Source: Candidatus Shapirobacteria bacterium UBA4062
Lineage (GTDB): Bacteria; Patescibacteriota; Microgenomatia; UBA12405
DNA: 15,458 bases
Assembly: GCA_002382075.1 (NCBI GenBank)
Contig: DFZG01000011.1
Span: 1-15,458 of the forward strand
Direction: 5' to 3'
Part shown: positions 1 through 6,425 of the stretch, piece after piece
Layout of the letters: every line of letters starts with the position of its first letter
Numbering within the stretch: the first letter of the stretch is position 1
Position numbers and translations under genes: made by a program
Notes under the pieces: generated by a model
What the model saw: only the letters and a program-made list of their open reading frames with translations
Told to the model about the DNA's origin: nothing
Database searches by the model: none

Positions 1-503
1 AACTTCTGGGGCTTGCCCTGAGCTTGTCGAAGGGGTTTCATCAACAGTTACTTCATCAGGAATCATAATATCTTCAATTTCCCCAACCCCAACTTCTTCT
101 TCAACTTTTACCGGGGCTTCAGTTTCAATTAAATCAACTTCTGCTTGTTCCGAAGAATGATTTACTCCTTTATTATCCAATATAATCATATCGTCAATCA
201 CGATTTCCGAAACTTGTTTACGGACACCTGATTGATCAGTAATTTCCCGATATTGAATTCTACCTTCAACATAAATTCTTCGACCCTTGCTCAAAAGTTG
301 AGAACAAAGTTCGGCCAATTTATTCCAGGCGACAATTCGATGGAATTGGGCATCTTCTTTTCTTTCACCTTGTTTGGTTACCCAAACTCGATTGGTCGCT
401 AAACCAAAAGAAGTTACCGCCATTCCTGCCGGAGTATATCTTAGTTCCGGATCGCGGGTTAAATTACCTATTAACAAAACTCGATTTAGACATCGACTTG
501 GCA
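1..503 (-). CDS. ssb: Single-stranded DNA-binding protein, C-terminus beyond window
   Basis: SSB coats single-stranded DNA during replication, recombination and repair. The frame is open to the left edge, so the C-terminal tip that normally binds partner proteins is not seen; 167 codons are visible. The OB fold spans about residues 5-109: an opening LNRVLLIGNLTRDPELRYTP, then FGLATNR, the aromatic strand FHRIVAWNKLAE and GRRIYVEGRIQYR. From about residue 110 the protein becomes an acidic, low-complexity linker, and residues about 155-166 (TPSTSSGQAPE) are encoded by a dispersed repeat inserted in frame. The start is the ATG at 503-501: an in-frame ATG three codons upstream is followed at once by TAA. 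The gene follows rpsF by 41 bases, the classic rpsF-ssb order; rpsR may lie just beyond the edge. Identity is near certain from the OB-fold motifs. Confidence 0.96.
7..39. repeat. Dispersed GC-rich repeat inside the ssb linker
   Basis: A GC-rich stretch in an AT-rich gene, with core CTTCGACAAGCTCAGGG on the minus strand. It reads in frame as TPSTSSGQAPE in the disordered SSB tail. I recall this core as a short repeat scattered through many bacterial genomes, often read as PSTSSGQ inside proteins; this is memory, not a search. It differs from the hairpin repeats in dnaX and around the DUF559 gene. Confidence 0.6.
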
Positions 504-537
504 TATTTTACATATTCCCAAACTTTGGGAATTCTCC
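504..537 (-). promoter_or_regulatory. ssb start region: distant Shine-Dalgarno and perfect palindrome
   Basis: On the minus strand an AGGAG (537-533) lies 29 bases before the ssb ATG, too far for normal initiation. Between them is a perfect inverted repeat, ATTCCCAAA-G-TTTGGGAAT read on the minus strand (531-513). Folded as an RNA hairpin it would remove 19 bases and leave about 10 between AGGAG and the ATG, a normal distance. The site then holds ATGTAAAATATG, so an ATG-TAA minimal frame directly precedes the true start in the same frame. It could equally be a DNA operator for a dimeric repressor. The sequence features are directly visible; the role is inferred. Confidence 0.6.
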
Positions 538-544
538 TAAATTA

Positions 545-841
545 TTAAATCTTTAATATTAAATAACGTATAATTTTTGCTTCCCGATCAAGCAATAGGT
601 TAAATTCTCGGTATCCTATGGGTTTTTCTACCCCAATTTCAATTTCCCAAAAATCACCTTTACTAAACCCTTTTATCGCATAAACCAACTCTTTCACCCC
701 TAAATTTTCGTTCTTAATCACTTCAACCCCTTTAGAATCCAACCAATCAGTCACTTTTTTCATTACTGACTTTTTGCTCTTATCTTCAAGTTTTGGCTCA
801 AGAATTAGAATAATTTGATATTTATGTTTATGATCTTTCAT
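545..841 (-). CDS. rpsF: Small ribosomal subunit protein bS6
   Basis: Ribosomal protein S6 of the 30S subunit platform, which binds 16S rRNA together with S18. The 98-residue product has the usual length and the alternating pattern of the ferredoxin-like fold: YQIILILEPKL, a helix through SVMKKVTDWLDSKGVEVI, then LGVKELVYAIKGFSKGDFWEIEIGV and a closing strand REAKIIRYLILKI. The partner ssb follows after 41 bases and cysS ends 94 bases upstream. No Shine-Dalgarno is visible ahead of the ATG. A promoter-like pair lies in the gap to cysS. Identification rests on length, fold pattern and the rpsF-ssb arrangement. Confidence 0.93.
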   Translation of the reverse strand: MKDHKHKYQIILILEPKLEDKSKKSVMKKVTDWLDSKGVEVIKNENLGVKELVYAIKGFSKGDFWEIEIGVEKPIGYREFNLLLDREAKIIRYLILKI

Positions 842-904
842 AGAAACGTATTAGCTTAACATTATTTTACTGTTTTTACAATAATTTTTTAACAATAATT
901 CCTT

Positions 905-932
905 ATTTTACAGTTCTTTTTTTAAATTACAA
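905..932 (-). promoter_or_regulatory. Candidate promoter for rpsF-ssb
   Basis: On the minus strand TTGTAA (932-927), a 16-base spacer and TAAAAT (910-905) resemble a sigma-70 promoter in the cysS-rpsF gap. The -10 matches 5 of 6 and the -35 4 of 6. The area is very AT-rich, so chance matches are likely. Confidence 0.35.
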
Positions 933-935
933 TCA

Positions 936-2300
936 TTAAAGTTTTCTTAATTTAAATCCGCCTGCTTCATCTTCAACCACATAACCTTCTTTTAAAATAT
1001 CCTCTCTAAACTTGTCCGACTCTGACCAATCTTTGTTTTTTCTGGCCTGCTGTCGTTTTTCGGCTATTTCCAGCACTTTTTGGGGAATATCCTTCTTTTC
1101 AAACTCAAAAAAATCAAAAAACTGATTAATTTCGTTGAAAAACTCATAAACATATTTTCCCGACACTCCCAAAGAGTTTTGGGACCTAATAAATTCAAAC
1201 AAAATCGCCAAGGCAGTTGGTGTGTCCAAATCATTATTTAAAGCCAAAAACATTTTTTCTTTCATCTCCAAAACCGCCTTCTTTTCATCCAGATTATCTA
1301 AATTTTTGTTAATTTTATCGACAAAATCCTGCATCCGTCTTAAAGCACTCTTAGCCTGATCCAAAGTTGTTACCGAAAAATCCATCGGTGACCGATAATG
1401 TGAACTCAAAAATAAAAATCTTATCACTTTATAATCAAATTCTTTAAGTACTTCCCGGATAGTTTTAAAGTTACCCCTACTCTTAGACATTTTTTTGGTA
1501 TCGATATTCAAAAATCCCACGTGCAACCAATATCGCACTAACGGTTTCAATCCAGATGCCGCTTCCATTTGGGAAATTTCTGCTTCGTGATGAGGAAAAA
1601 TCAAATCCACTGCCCCACCGTGAACATCATATTGTGGTCCAAAAAATGTTTCTGTTATTGCCGTATCTTCGATGTGCCAACCAGGCCGTCCTTTTCCTAG
1701 TTTAGTTTCCCAAAAGGGTTCCCCTTCTTTGGATATTTTCCACAAACAAAAGTCATTCCAACCTCTCTTTTCCTTGTTTTCATCAACCCTTGAAACCGCA
1801 TCTTCTTCCTGAAGCTCAGTTCTACCCGATAGTTTTCCGTACTCACTAAATTTAGATACCTCAAAATATATCCCATCAGCAATCTGGTATGCAAAACCTT
1901 TATCCAAAAGTACCTGTACCTGATTTACAATTTGATCAATATAATCAGTAGCTCTGGCATACTTAGACACTGATGTTACGTGTAGCGATGCCATATCCTC
2001 CAAAAAAACCGCTTCAAACTCCATAGCCAACTTTTCCCAACTTACTCCTTTTTCCAAAGATCTGCTAATTATCTTATCGTCAATGTCAGTAATATTTACC
2101 AAATACGTTACATCATATCCCCTATTCCTCAGATACCTTACGATAAAATCAAACTGAATATAAGCCTTGGCGTGGCCTAAATGCGGGTAATCATAAACCG
2201 TCGGTCCACAGACAAAAAAATTAACCTTATTGCCATTAATTGGAACAAACTCCTCCGTCTTCTTGGTTAATGTATTACTTAAAAAAATCTTCTTATCCAT
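936..2300 (-). CDS. cysS: Cysteinyl-tRNA synthetase with an altered zinc ligand
   Basis: Class I aminoacyl-tRNA synthetase that charges tRNA-Cys with cysteine. At 454 residues it is close to the usual length (E. coli 461). The HIGH motif is HLGH (residues 40-43) and the KMSKS loop is KMSKS (270-274), followed by a full catalytic core and a short helical anticodon-side domain. In the E. coli enzyme the catalytic zinc is held by Cys28, Cys209, His234 and Glu238. With a constant offset of three, the equivalents here are Cys31, Asp212 (in GWHIEDTAI), His237 and Glu241, so one cysteine ligand is replaced by aspartate. A -10 box sits 5 bases before the ATG. The upstream neighbour is a charged hypothetical whose stop lies 16 bases away. 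Identity is certain; the effect of the ligand change is not known. Confidence 0.97.
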   Translation of the reverse strand: MDKKIFLSNTLTKKTEEFVPINGNKVNFFVCGPTVYDYPHLGHAKAYIQFDFIVRYLRNRGYDVTYLVNITDIDDKIISRSLEKGVSWEKLAMEFEAVFLEDMASLHVTSVSKYARATDYIDQIVNQVQVLLDKGFAYQIADGIYFEVSKFSEYGKLSGRTELQEEDAVSRVDENKEKRGWNDFCLWKISKEGEPFWETKLGKGRPGWHIEDTAITETFFGPQYDVHGGAVDLIFPHHEAEISQMEAASGLKPLVRYWLHVGFLNIDTKKMSKSRGNFKTIREVLKEFDYKVIRFLFLSSHYRSPMDFSVTTLDQAKSALRRMQDFVDKINKNLDNLDEKKAVLEMKEKMFLALNNDLDTPTALAILFEFIRSQNSLGVSGKYVYEFFNEINQFFDFFEFEKKDIPQKVLEIAEKRQQARKNKDWSESDKFREDILKEGYVVEDEAGGFKLRKL

Positions 2301-2305
2301 TGCCT

Positions 2306-2316
2306 ATTATATTATA
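2306..2316 (-). promoter_or_regulatory. -10 promoter element for a possibly leaderless cysS mRNA
   Basis: Two overlapping perfect TATAAT hexamers on the minus strand (2316-2311 and 2311-2306). The second ends 5 bases before the cysS ATG, which would put the transcription start on or next to the A of ATG. No Shine-Dalgarno is present and no good -35 was found. The hexamers follow the stop codon of the upstream gene directly. Confidence 0.5.
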
Positions 2317-2802
2317 TTAATCCACCTTTCCCTTAAACTCTGCCGTCGCCGACATTGCCGCCGGGTCTGGAGCTGATTTTTTCCCTTTTACTCCCTGCAT
2401 TTTAGCCGCTGACCGTTTTTGGTTTCCCGGAGTTTCTAAACTCGCTAGTTCCATTGCTTCAATTTCTCTTTGACGAGCTACTTCTTCAAGAATTCTTTCT
2501 TCTTTTTCTTTTTCCTCCTGCTCTCGCTGCCTTCTTACTTCTTCAATTTCACCCTCAACATTTCTCCCGCTGGAAATATTTTGCCTTAAATCAGACATTT
2601 CTTTATCAGATTTTTTTCCCTCTTCTTCCGCCTTAAACTTATACTCCTCCTCCGTCATCGGCTTAATATTCCCCAACAATTCCTGACCCGAAATTATAGT
2701 TTCTCCAATTTTTCCACCTTCTTTCAATATTTCCTTGCCCGTTTCCAGCCCAATTTGCCCCACCGTCGACAAAACCTTTTTAGCTATTGCGTCGTCACTC
2801 AT
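2317..2802 (-). CDS. Highly charged helical protein of unknown function
   Basis: I do not recognise this 161-residue protein. It has no signal peptide or membrane segment and is dominated by Glu, Lys and Arg. An N-terminal part (about 1-45) is mildly hydrophobic with Gly-rich turns (GLETGKEILKEGGKIGETI). A likely coiled coil covers about 60-118, with E/R/K runs around EVRRQREQEEKEKEERILEE. The tail (about 125-161) is Lys/Ala/Pro-rich and looks disordered. It lies between recR and cysS on the same strand, 34 bases after recR. An AGAGG and a TAAAAT precede the ATG. The sequence is not low-complexity enough to dismiss, and the intact frame in a compact region supports a real gene. It may be a lineage-specific family. 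Confidence 0.75.
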   Translation of the reverse strand: MSDDAIAKKVLSTVGQIGLETGKEILKEGGKIGETIISGQELLGNIKPMTEEEYKFKAEEEGKKSDKEMSDLRQNISSGRNVEGEIEEVRRQREQEEKEKEERILEEVARQREIEAMELASLETPGNQKRSAAKMQGVKGKKSAPDPAAMSATAEFKGKVD

Positions 2803-2808
2803 TAATCT

Positions 2809-2814
2809 ATTTTA
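2809..2814 (-). promoter_or_regulatory. Possible -10 element six bases before the hypothetical gene
   Basis: TAAAAT (5 of 6 to consensus) ends 6 bases before the ATG at 2802, the same geometry as the cysS and frr boxes. An AGAGG lies just upstream of it, so Shine-Dalgarno use is an alternative. A hexamer this AT-rich is common by chance here. Confidence 0.3.
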
Positions 2815-2836
2815 TCCTCTTTTTAATTTTTAAAAA

Positions 2837-3451
2837 CTAGAGTCTTCTTCTATTTTCCATCGATCGGCTCAAAGTTGCCTGATCAGCAAACTCCAAATCC
2901 GCCCCTATTGGCAAACCACTCCCAATCCGAGTAACTTTTATATTTTTTTCCAAACTGTCAATTTTTTTCTTGATATACATCGAAGTTGCCTCCCCCTCCA
3001 TCGTTGGACTCACCGCCAACACCACCTCAATCTCTTTATCATCCTCCATTTCTTTTAATCGTTCAATTAGCTCATTTATTCGGATATCCTCAGGACCAAC
3101 ATGATCCAACGGATTTACCAATCCTCCCAAAACATGATAAACACCCTTTAGTCCACCCACATTTTCCAAGGCCACTACTTCAATTGCTCTCTCCACCACC
3201 CAAATAGTATGGTTGTCTCGTGATTTATCTGCACAAATCGAACATATCTCTGTCTCACTCACCCCATAACACTTCTCACAAATTTTTATCTTAGATTTTA
3301 AATCCAATAGATTTTGGGAAAAATTTTTCGCAAAACTTTCCGGTGCATTTACCAAATAAAACACCAATCTGGTCGCACTTTTAGGACCAATTCCCGGCAG
3401 TCTTTCAAACACTCCCACTAAATCAGTAATTGCTTTAGGTAAACTAGCCAA
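2837..3451 (-). CDS. recR: Recombination mediator RecR
   Basis: RecR works with RecO (and RecF) to load RecA on SSB-coated DNA at gaps. The 204-residue product has every domain in order: a helix-hairpin-helix (LPGIGPKSATRLVFYL, about 18-33), a four-cysteine zinc finger with Cys58, Cys61, Cys70 and Cys73, a Toprim domain (WVVERAIEVVALE, then GVYHVLGGLVNPLD), and a C-terminal Walker-B-like part (GLPIGADLEFADQATL). The frame begins at a TTG (3451-3449); an in-frame TAG two codons upstream forces the start here or further inside, and no ATG lies before the first domain. The ybaB stop is 33 bases upstream. dnaX-ybaB-recR is a widely conserved cluster. No Shine-Dalgarno is visible. Confidence 0.96.
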   Translation of the reverse strand: MASLPKAITDLVGVFERLPGIGPKSATRLVFYLVNAPESFAKNFSQNLLDLKSKIKICEKCYGVSETEICSICADKSRDNHTIWVVERAIEVVALENVGGLKGVYHVLGGLVNPLDHVGPEDIRINELIERLKEMEDDKEIEVVLAVSPTMEGEATSMYIKKKIDSLEKNIKVTRIGSGLPIGADLEFADQATLSRSMENRRRL

Positions 3452-3484
3452 TGTCTATAAAAAATCAATAAAAATTCGGGTATT

Positions 3485-3733
3485 TTAAAACAAACCCTCC
3501 AAACCCCCCATCTCTTTCATTTTTCTGGCTGCTGATTCCTGGGATTTTTTTAAAGCTTTGTTTAATGTCTCCATCAAAACCTTATTTTCTACCCCGTTTA
3601 TCGCCAATTTTTTAATCTTAGTGTCTCCGGAAACTGCCACTTCTATTCCGTTTTCCGACACCACCGTTAATTCTTGCTCCACTGCTTTTTTAAGCTTCAG
3701 AGCCTGAGCTATCATTTTTGCTTTATCAAACAT
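3485..3733 (-). CDS. ybaB: YbaB/EbfC nucleoid-associated protein
   Basis: A small dimeric DNA-binding protein of the YbaB/EbfC family, usually encoded between dnaX and recR as here. At 82 residues it is shorter than the usual 100-110, mostly because the N-terminal helix is abbreviated. Visible family features are an N-terminal Lys-rich helix (FDKAKMIAQALKLKKAVEQEL), the central strand pair (ENGIEVAVSGDTKIKKLAING) and a C-terminal helix ending in MGGLEGLF, where the family typically ends in Gly/Leu/Phe-rich residues. It starts 41 bases after the dnaX stop. Family assignment rests on this pattern plus the conserved neighbourhood. Confidence 0.88.
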   Translation of the reverse strand: MFDKAKMIAQALKLKKAVEQELTVVSENGIEVAVSGDTKIKKLAINGVENKVLMETLNKALKKSQESAARKMKEMGGLEGLF

Positions 3734-3774
3734 ATTTTAAAAAACTATTAATATCCTTGATTTTATCATTAAAC

Positions 3775-5301
3775 CTAGCCAAATATCTCTTTGGCCAAGT
3801 CGTAAATGTCGCCACCTGCCACTTCTGTCTCAACCAAGCTTTCTTTTTTCTCTTCCATTTTATAATTATTATCAATCACCAAAGCCGGCTTTTTGTTGTT
3901 CGCCAAAACACACCTAAAAACTACTTTTTGGCCCATAACTTTTTCCAAACCTACTTCCACAATTTGCCTATTCCTCGGTTCTTCCAGTTTATCTTTATGG
4001 AAAGGATAAAACACTTCCATTACCAATTCCCCTTTCACCATTTCCCTCGGCCTGGCTGCTCTCAAAAATGCCTCCACGCTATGATTAAACGGCTTCACCG
4101 CCGCCAATACTTCATGCCACTTCTTTTCTATTTCTTCCACCCCCTGAGTCAGTATTACCATTTTTGATTTCCCCTCCTTGTCAAGGGAGGGGTCAGGGGT
4201 GGGTTTGTCTTCCTTTACTTCTTTTTCTATCTCTTTCTTTTCTTTTTTATCCAGATCCCCACTTCCATTTAACCCCGCCACAAATTCCACTACTGCCATC
4301 TCCATCGGCAATTGTCCAATTTCCACTTCTTTTTCATATCTTCCCACCCCAATCAATATATTCATCAACTTTGATATTTCTGTTTGGCTCAAAACACTCT
4401 TTTCTCCCCCCAAACCGTATTCTGCCAACAATTTCTTTTGTAAATAATCCAAAAATTCATGCCGGTATCCACTAAAATCCACCCCAGCCTCAGCCATTTT
4501 TTCAAAACTCTCCAAAATCTTTTTAATTTCTTTTTGAGCCAAATCGTCAACTAACTCATCGTACCCATAATGTCCCCTTCTCTTAGAAAAATATTTTTCT
4601 AAATCAGCTAAATCAATTTTTTTACCCAAACTTACCACAATTTCATTAAACATCCTGGCAATATTTCTAAAACTGCCATCACTTTTTTCCACCACTAAAT
4701 TTATCGCCTCTTTTCCAATCTCAATCTCTTCCCCTTCAATAATTCTTTTCAAAGATCTTCGCAATTCTTCATCCCCACCTTTTTTAAAATCAATTTTTAC
4801 CAATCTCGACAAAACTGTTTGGGGAATTTTTTGCGGATCAGTCGTACATAACACAAACACTGTTTTTTGAGGTGGTTCTTCAATTAATTTCAACAAAGCG
4901 TTAAACGCCTCTTTTGTTAGCATGTGCACCTCATCAATAATTATTACCTTAAAATCAAGCTTGCTGGGCAACAAATAAGCCTTATCTTTTATCGATCTCA
5001 CGTCTTCAATTCCTCTGTTTGAAGCTCCATCAAGCTCAACAATATCAATACTTCTTCCGCTCTCTATTTCCAAACAATTAGCACATTTTCCACACACATC
5101 CTTCCCTTTTTTATTCAAACAGTTCAATGATTTGGCTAAAATTCTCGCCGCCGAAGTTTTTCCTGAACCTTTGGGCCCGGAAAACAAAAAGGACCGTGGC
5201 CCATCGCTTTCAGATAACCATTTTGATAAACTTTCCCGAACCGACTCCGAATCCAAATCCGCTATTTTTCCCGGACGATATTTTAAATGATAAATTGCCA
5301 T
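3775..5301 (-). CDS. dnaX: DNA polymerase III subunit gamma/tau
   Basis: Clamp-loader ATPase of the replisome. Visible in the 508 residues: Walker A GPKGSGKTSAARILA (about 43-57), a zinc site with four cysteines (NCLNKKGKDVCGKCANC), Walker B DEVHML, sensor 1 LCTTDPQKIP and the arginine-finger region VLSRLV. The AAA+ lid and collar domain follow to about residue 345. A Lys/Glu-rich linker (about 345-385) separates this from a tau-like C-terminal domain that ends in LAKEIFG. The linker carries an in-frame copy of a hairpin repeat reading PTPDPSLDKEGK. Gene order dnaX-ybaB-recR supports the call. A weak promoter-like pair (TTGTAA, 17 bases, TTAAAT) lies in the 86-base gap upstream, with no clear Shine-Dalgarno. 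Confidence 0.96.
   Translation of the reverse strand: MAIYHLKYRPGKIADLDSESVRESLSKWLSESDGPRSFLFSGPKGSGKTSAARILAKSLNCLNKKGKDVCGKCANCLEIESGRSIDIVELDGASNRGIEDVRSIKDKAYLLPSKLDFKVIIIDEVHMLTKEAFNALLKLIEEPPQKTVFVLCTTDPQKIPQTVLSRLVKIDFKKGGDEELRRSLKRIIEGEEIEIGKEAINLVVEKSDGSFRNIARMFNEIVVSLGKKIDLADLEKYFSKRRGHYGYDELVDDLAQKEIKKILESFEKMAEAGVDFSGYRHEFLDYLQKKLLAEYGLGGEKSVLSQTEISKLMNILIGVGRYEKEVEIGQLPMEMAVVEFVAGLNGSGDLDKKEKKEIEKEVKEDKPTPDPSLDKEGKSKMVILTQGVEEIEKKWHEVLAAVKPFNHSVEAFLRAARPREMVKGELVMEVFYPFHKDKLEEPRNRQIVEVGLEKVMGQKVVFRCVLANNKKPALVIDNNYKMEEKKESLVETEVAGGDIYDLAKEIFG
4171..4204. repeat. Hairpin repeat inserted in the dnaX linker
   Basis: A GC-rich near-palindrome with core CCTTG-T-CAAGG and flanking CCCCT/AGGGG arms, followed by a GGTCAGGGGTGGG tail. 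It is translated in frame as PTPDPSLDKEGK between the collar and tau C-terminal parts of DnaX. The core resembles the hairpins on either side of the DUF559 gene (CCTTGATAAAGG and CCTTGATGAAGG). Proteins containing PTPDPSLxKEG-like strings are, from memory, widespread in bacteria and reflect this kind of repeat. Confidence 0.65.
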
Positions 5302-5387
5302 CTCAAAACCATTTAACCAACATCAAACCTCAATTACAATAATAACTTCTACATCACCCTCTCAATGCTCCTAAAACACCGTCCTTT

Positions 5388-5750
5388 TTACTTAAGCAAA
5401 TTTTCCACTCCATGAATTAACCACTCTTCCAAAACTTGTTCTATTTCTTTATTAAAAAGGCTGGCTTCATATTTCAATTTTTGAGTACAAATCACCACGT
5501 CCCCCAATCTGACAAATCCATCTGCATCTTTTTCTTTGTTCATTGGAAACCCTAGCACTTGAGGGTAATAATCCATTTTTCTAAATTTTATATTCAAATC
5601 CCGGGCTTTTTTCCTGCCCACAAAATACAAACTTAATTCAGTGTCTTTCGGGTATTTCCAATATTTCAAAGCTTTTTGAGCCAAATTTACGACTATTTTT
5701 TCCTCCAATCCCCAGTTTTTATTATGCCGTATCAAAATTCTATTTTTCAT
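5388..5750 (-). CDS. ybeY: YbeY-like protein lacking the metal-binding histidines
   Basis: YbeY is an endoribonuclease-like factor for 16S rRNA 3' end maturation and ribosome quality control. This 120-residue product aligns with the family through ELSLYFVGRKKARDLNIKFRKMD, VLGFP (family TDVLSFP-like) and RLGDVVIC. Active family members then carry HGxxHLLG followed by a third histidine. Here the protein ends HGVENLLK-stop: the first histidine is kept, the second is Asn and the third lies beyond the stop. Other frames downstream do not supply the missing motif, so a simple frameshift is not evident. The chosen ATG is 4 bases after the yqeY stop; a TTG at 5762 in the same frame would add four residues and overlap yqeY. 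It may be a structural remnant or a non-catalytic factor. Family is likely, activity doubtful. Confidence 0.72.
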   Translation of the reverse strand: MKNRILIRHNKNWGLEEKIVVNLAQKALKYWKYPKDTELSLYFVGRKKARDLNIKFRKMDYYPQVLGFPMNKEKDADGFVRLGDVVICTQKLKYEASLFNKEIEQVLEEWLIHGVENLLK

Positions 5751-5754
5751 TTTA

Positions 5755-6189
5755 TTATCCAAGTTTTTCCCGGACCAATTTCGACACCACGTCGCCCGGA
5801 GCCCTTCCCGCTACTTTTTTTATCACTTCCCTCATCGCTGTCCCAAAATCCACCTCTCCCAATTCACCCATAACCTCATCCACAATTTTGCCCACTTCTT
5901 CCTCACTCATTTCTTTTGGCAAATATTGCTTAACAATTTCTATTTCCGCAAAAAGCGGCTCATACAAATCCTTCCTTCCCGCTTCTTGAAATATTTTTAC
6001 CGATTCTTCCTTGTTTTTTAGTTCTTTTTTTATTACTTGAATCTCGTCTTCTCCTTTCAAGCTTCCGGGTGGCAATGATAATTCTTTTTTATCAATTAGT
6101 GATATCAAAAATCTCAACACTCCCACCCGAAATTTATCTCCGCTTTTCAAAGCTTCCACACTGTCTTTTTTTAATTTATCTTTAAGCAT
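5755..6189 (-). CDS. yqeY: GatB/YqeY domain protein
   Basis: A stand-alone YqeY protein of 144 residues, the normal length. The family shares a helical domain with the C-terminal part of GatB, the tRNA-dependent amidotransferase subunit, and may act on tRNA, but its exact role is unsettled. Visible family features: N-terminal LKDKLKKDSVEALKSGDKFRVGVLRFLISLI, middle EIEIVKQYLPKEMSEEEV, and C-terminal VDFGTAMREVIKKVAGRAPGDVVSKLV, where a G/A-rich turn before the final helix is typical. The ATG overlaps the end of rpsU by eight bases (ATGCTTAA), so the two are probably translationally coupled. The order rpsU-yqeY is common in bacteria. Confidence 0.94.
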   Translation of the reverse strand: MLKDKLKKDSVEALKSGDKFRVGVLRFLISLIDKKELSLPPGSLKGEDEIQVIKKELKNKEESVKIFQEAGRKDLYEPLFAEIEIVKQYLPKEMSEEEVGKIVDEVMGELGEVDFGTAMREVIKKVAGRAPGDVVSKLVREKLG

Positions 6190-6388
6190 TTCTTTTTTTT
6201 GCTCGGCGTCGACATTTTTTACGCCATAAAATTATTTTTTTCTTAGCATAACGTTCTTCTGAAGGTTTGCTATAAGCAGTTCTTTTTTTTATTTCTTCGG
6301 AAATATCTTCTTCAATCGACAATCTTCGGAATCGACCGATAACATCATCTTTAGATTCTCCTTTTTTCTTTTTTACGATAATTGGCAT
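6182..6388 (-). CDS. rpsU: Small ribosomal subunit protein bS21
   Basis: Ribosomal protein S21, which sits near the 3' end of 16S rRNA where the Shine-Dalgarno helix forms. The 68-residue product shows the family pattern: a Lys-rich start (PIIVKKKKGES), the core DDVIGRFRRLSIEEDISEEIKKRTAYSKPSEERYAKK and a strongly basic tail (KKCRRRAKKRNA). It has its own promoter in the end of the upstream gene and the strongest Shine-Dalgarno in the window. Its stop overlaps the start of yqeY. In Bacteroidetes, S21 helps to hide the anti-Shine-Dalgarno and rpsU keeps an unusually strong Shine-Dalgarno that supports autoregulation; whether this applies here is inference. Confidence 0.95.
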   Translation of the reverse strand: MPIIVKKKKGESKDDVIGRFRRLSIEEDISEEIKKRTAYSKPSEERYAKKKIILWRKKCRRRAKKRNA

Positions 6389-6401
6389 TGATTTAAACTA
6401 A

Positions 6402-6411
6402 CACCTCCTTT
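6402..6411 (-). promoter_or_regulatory. Very strong Shine-Dalgarno of rpsU
   Basis: AAAGGAGGTG on the minus strand, a nine-base match (AAGGAGGTG) to the anti-Shine-Dalgarno of 16S rRNA. It ends 13 bases before the ATG, slightly further than usual. Most other genes in the window have no recognisable Shine-Dalgarno, so this site is exceptional. Confidence 0.88.
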
Positions 6412-6425
6412 TACTAAACAGGCCT

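Noticed and set aside
842..935. S6:S18-binding leader motif upstream of rpsF
   Set aside because: The leader is almost only A and T; no hairpin with the CCG element of the known motif is present.
4215..4255. Possible -1 frameshift slip site (A-run followed by G) in dnaX, as in E. coli gamma/tau production
   Set aside because: The run of six A followed by G is read as AAA-AAA-G in the zero frame, the wrong phase for an A-AAA-AAG slip, and six A are short for transcriptional slippage.
3718..4475. Plus-strand open frames opposite dnaX, and similar ones opposite ssb, frr, rseP and rpsB
   Set aside because: They are antisense shadows of well-supported genes, rich in Phe/Ser/Pro/Leu from AT-rich complement, with no start signals or recognisable domains.
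5302..5387. Frameshift explaining the missing YbeY motif
   Set aside because: Neither alternative frame after the stop encodes histidines in the HLLGxHH or HLxGYDH pattern.
5751..5762. TTG at 5762 as the ybeY start
   Set aside because: It adds only four residues, overlaps the end of yqeY and is less likely than the ATG at 5750, which follows the yqeY stop by 4 bases.
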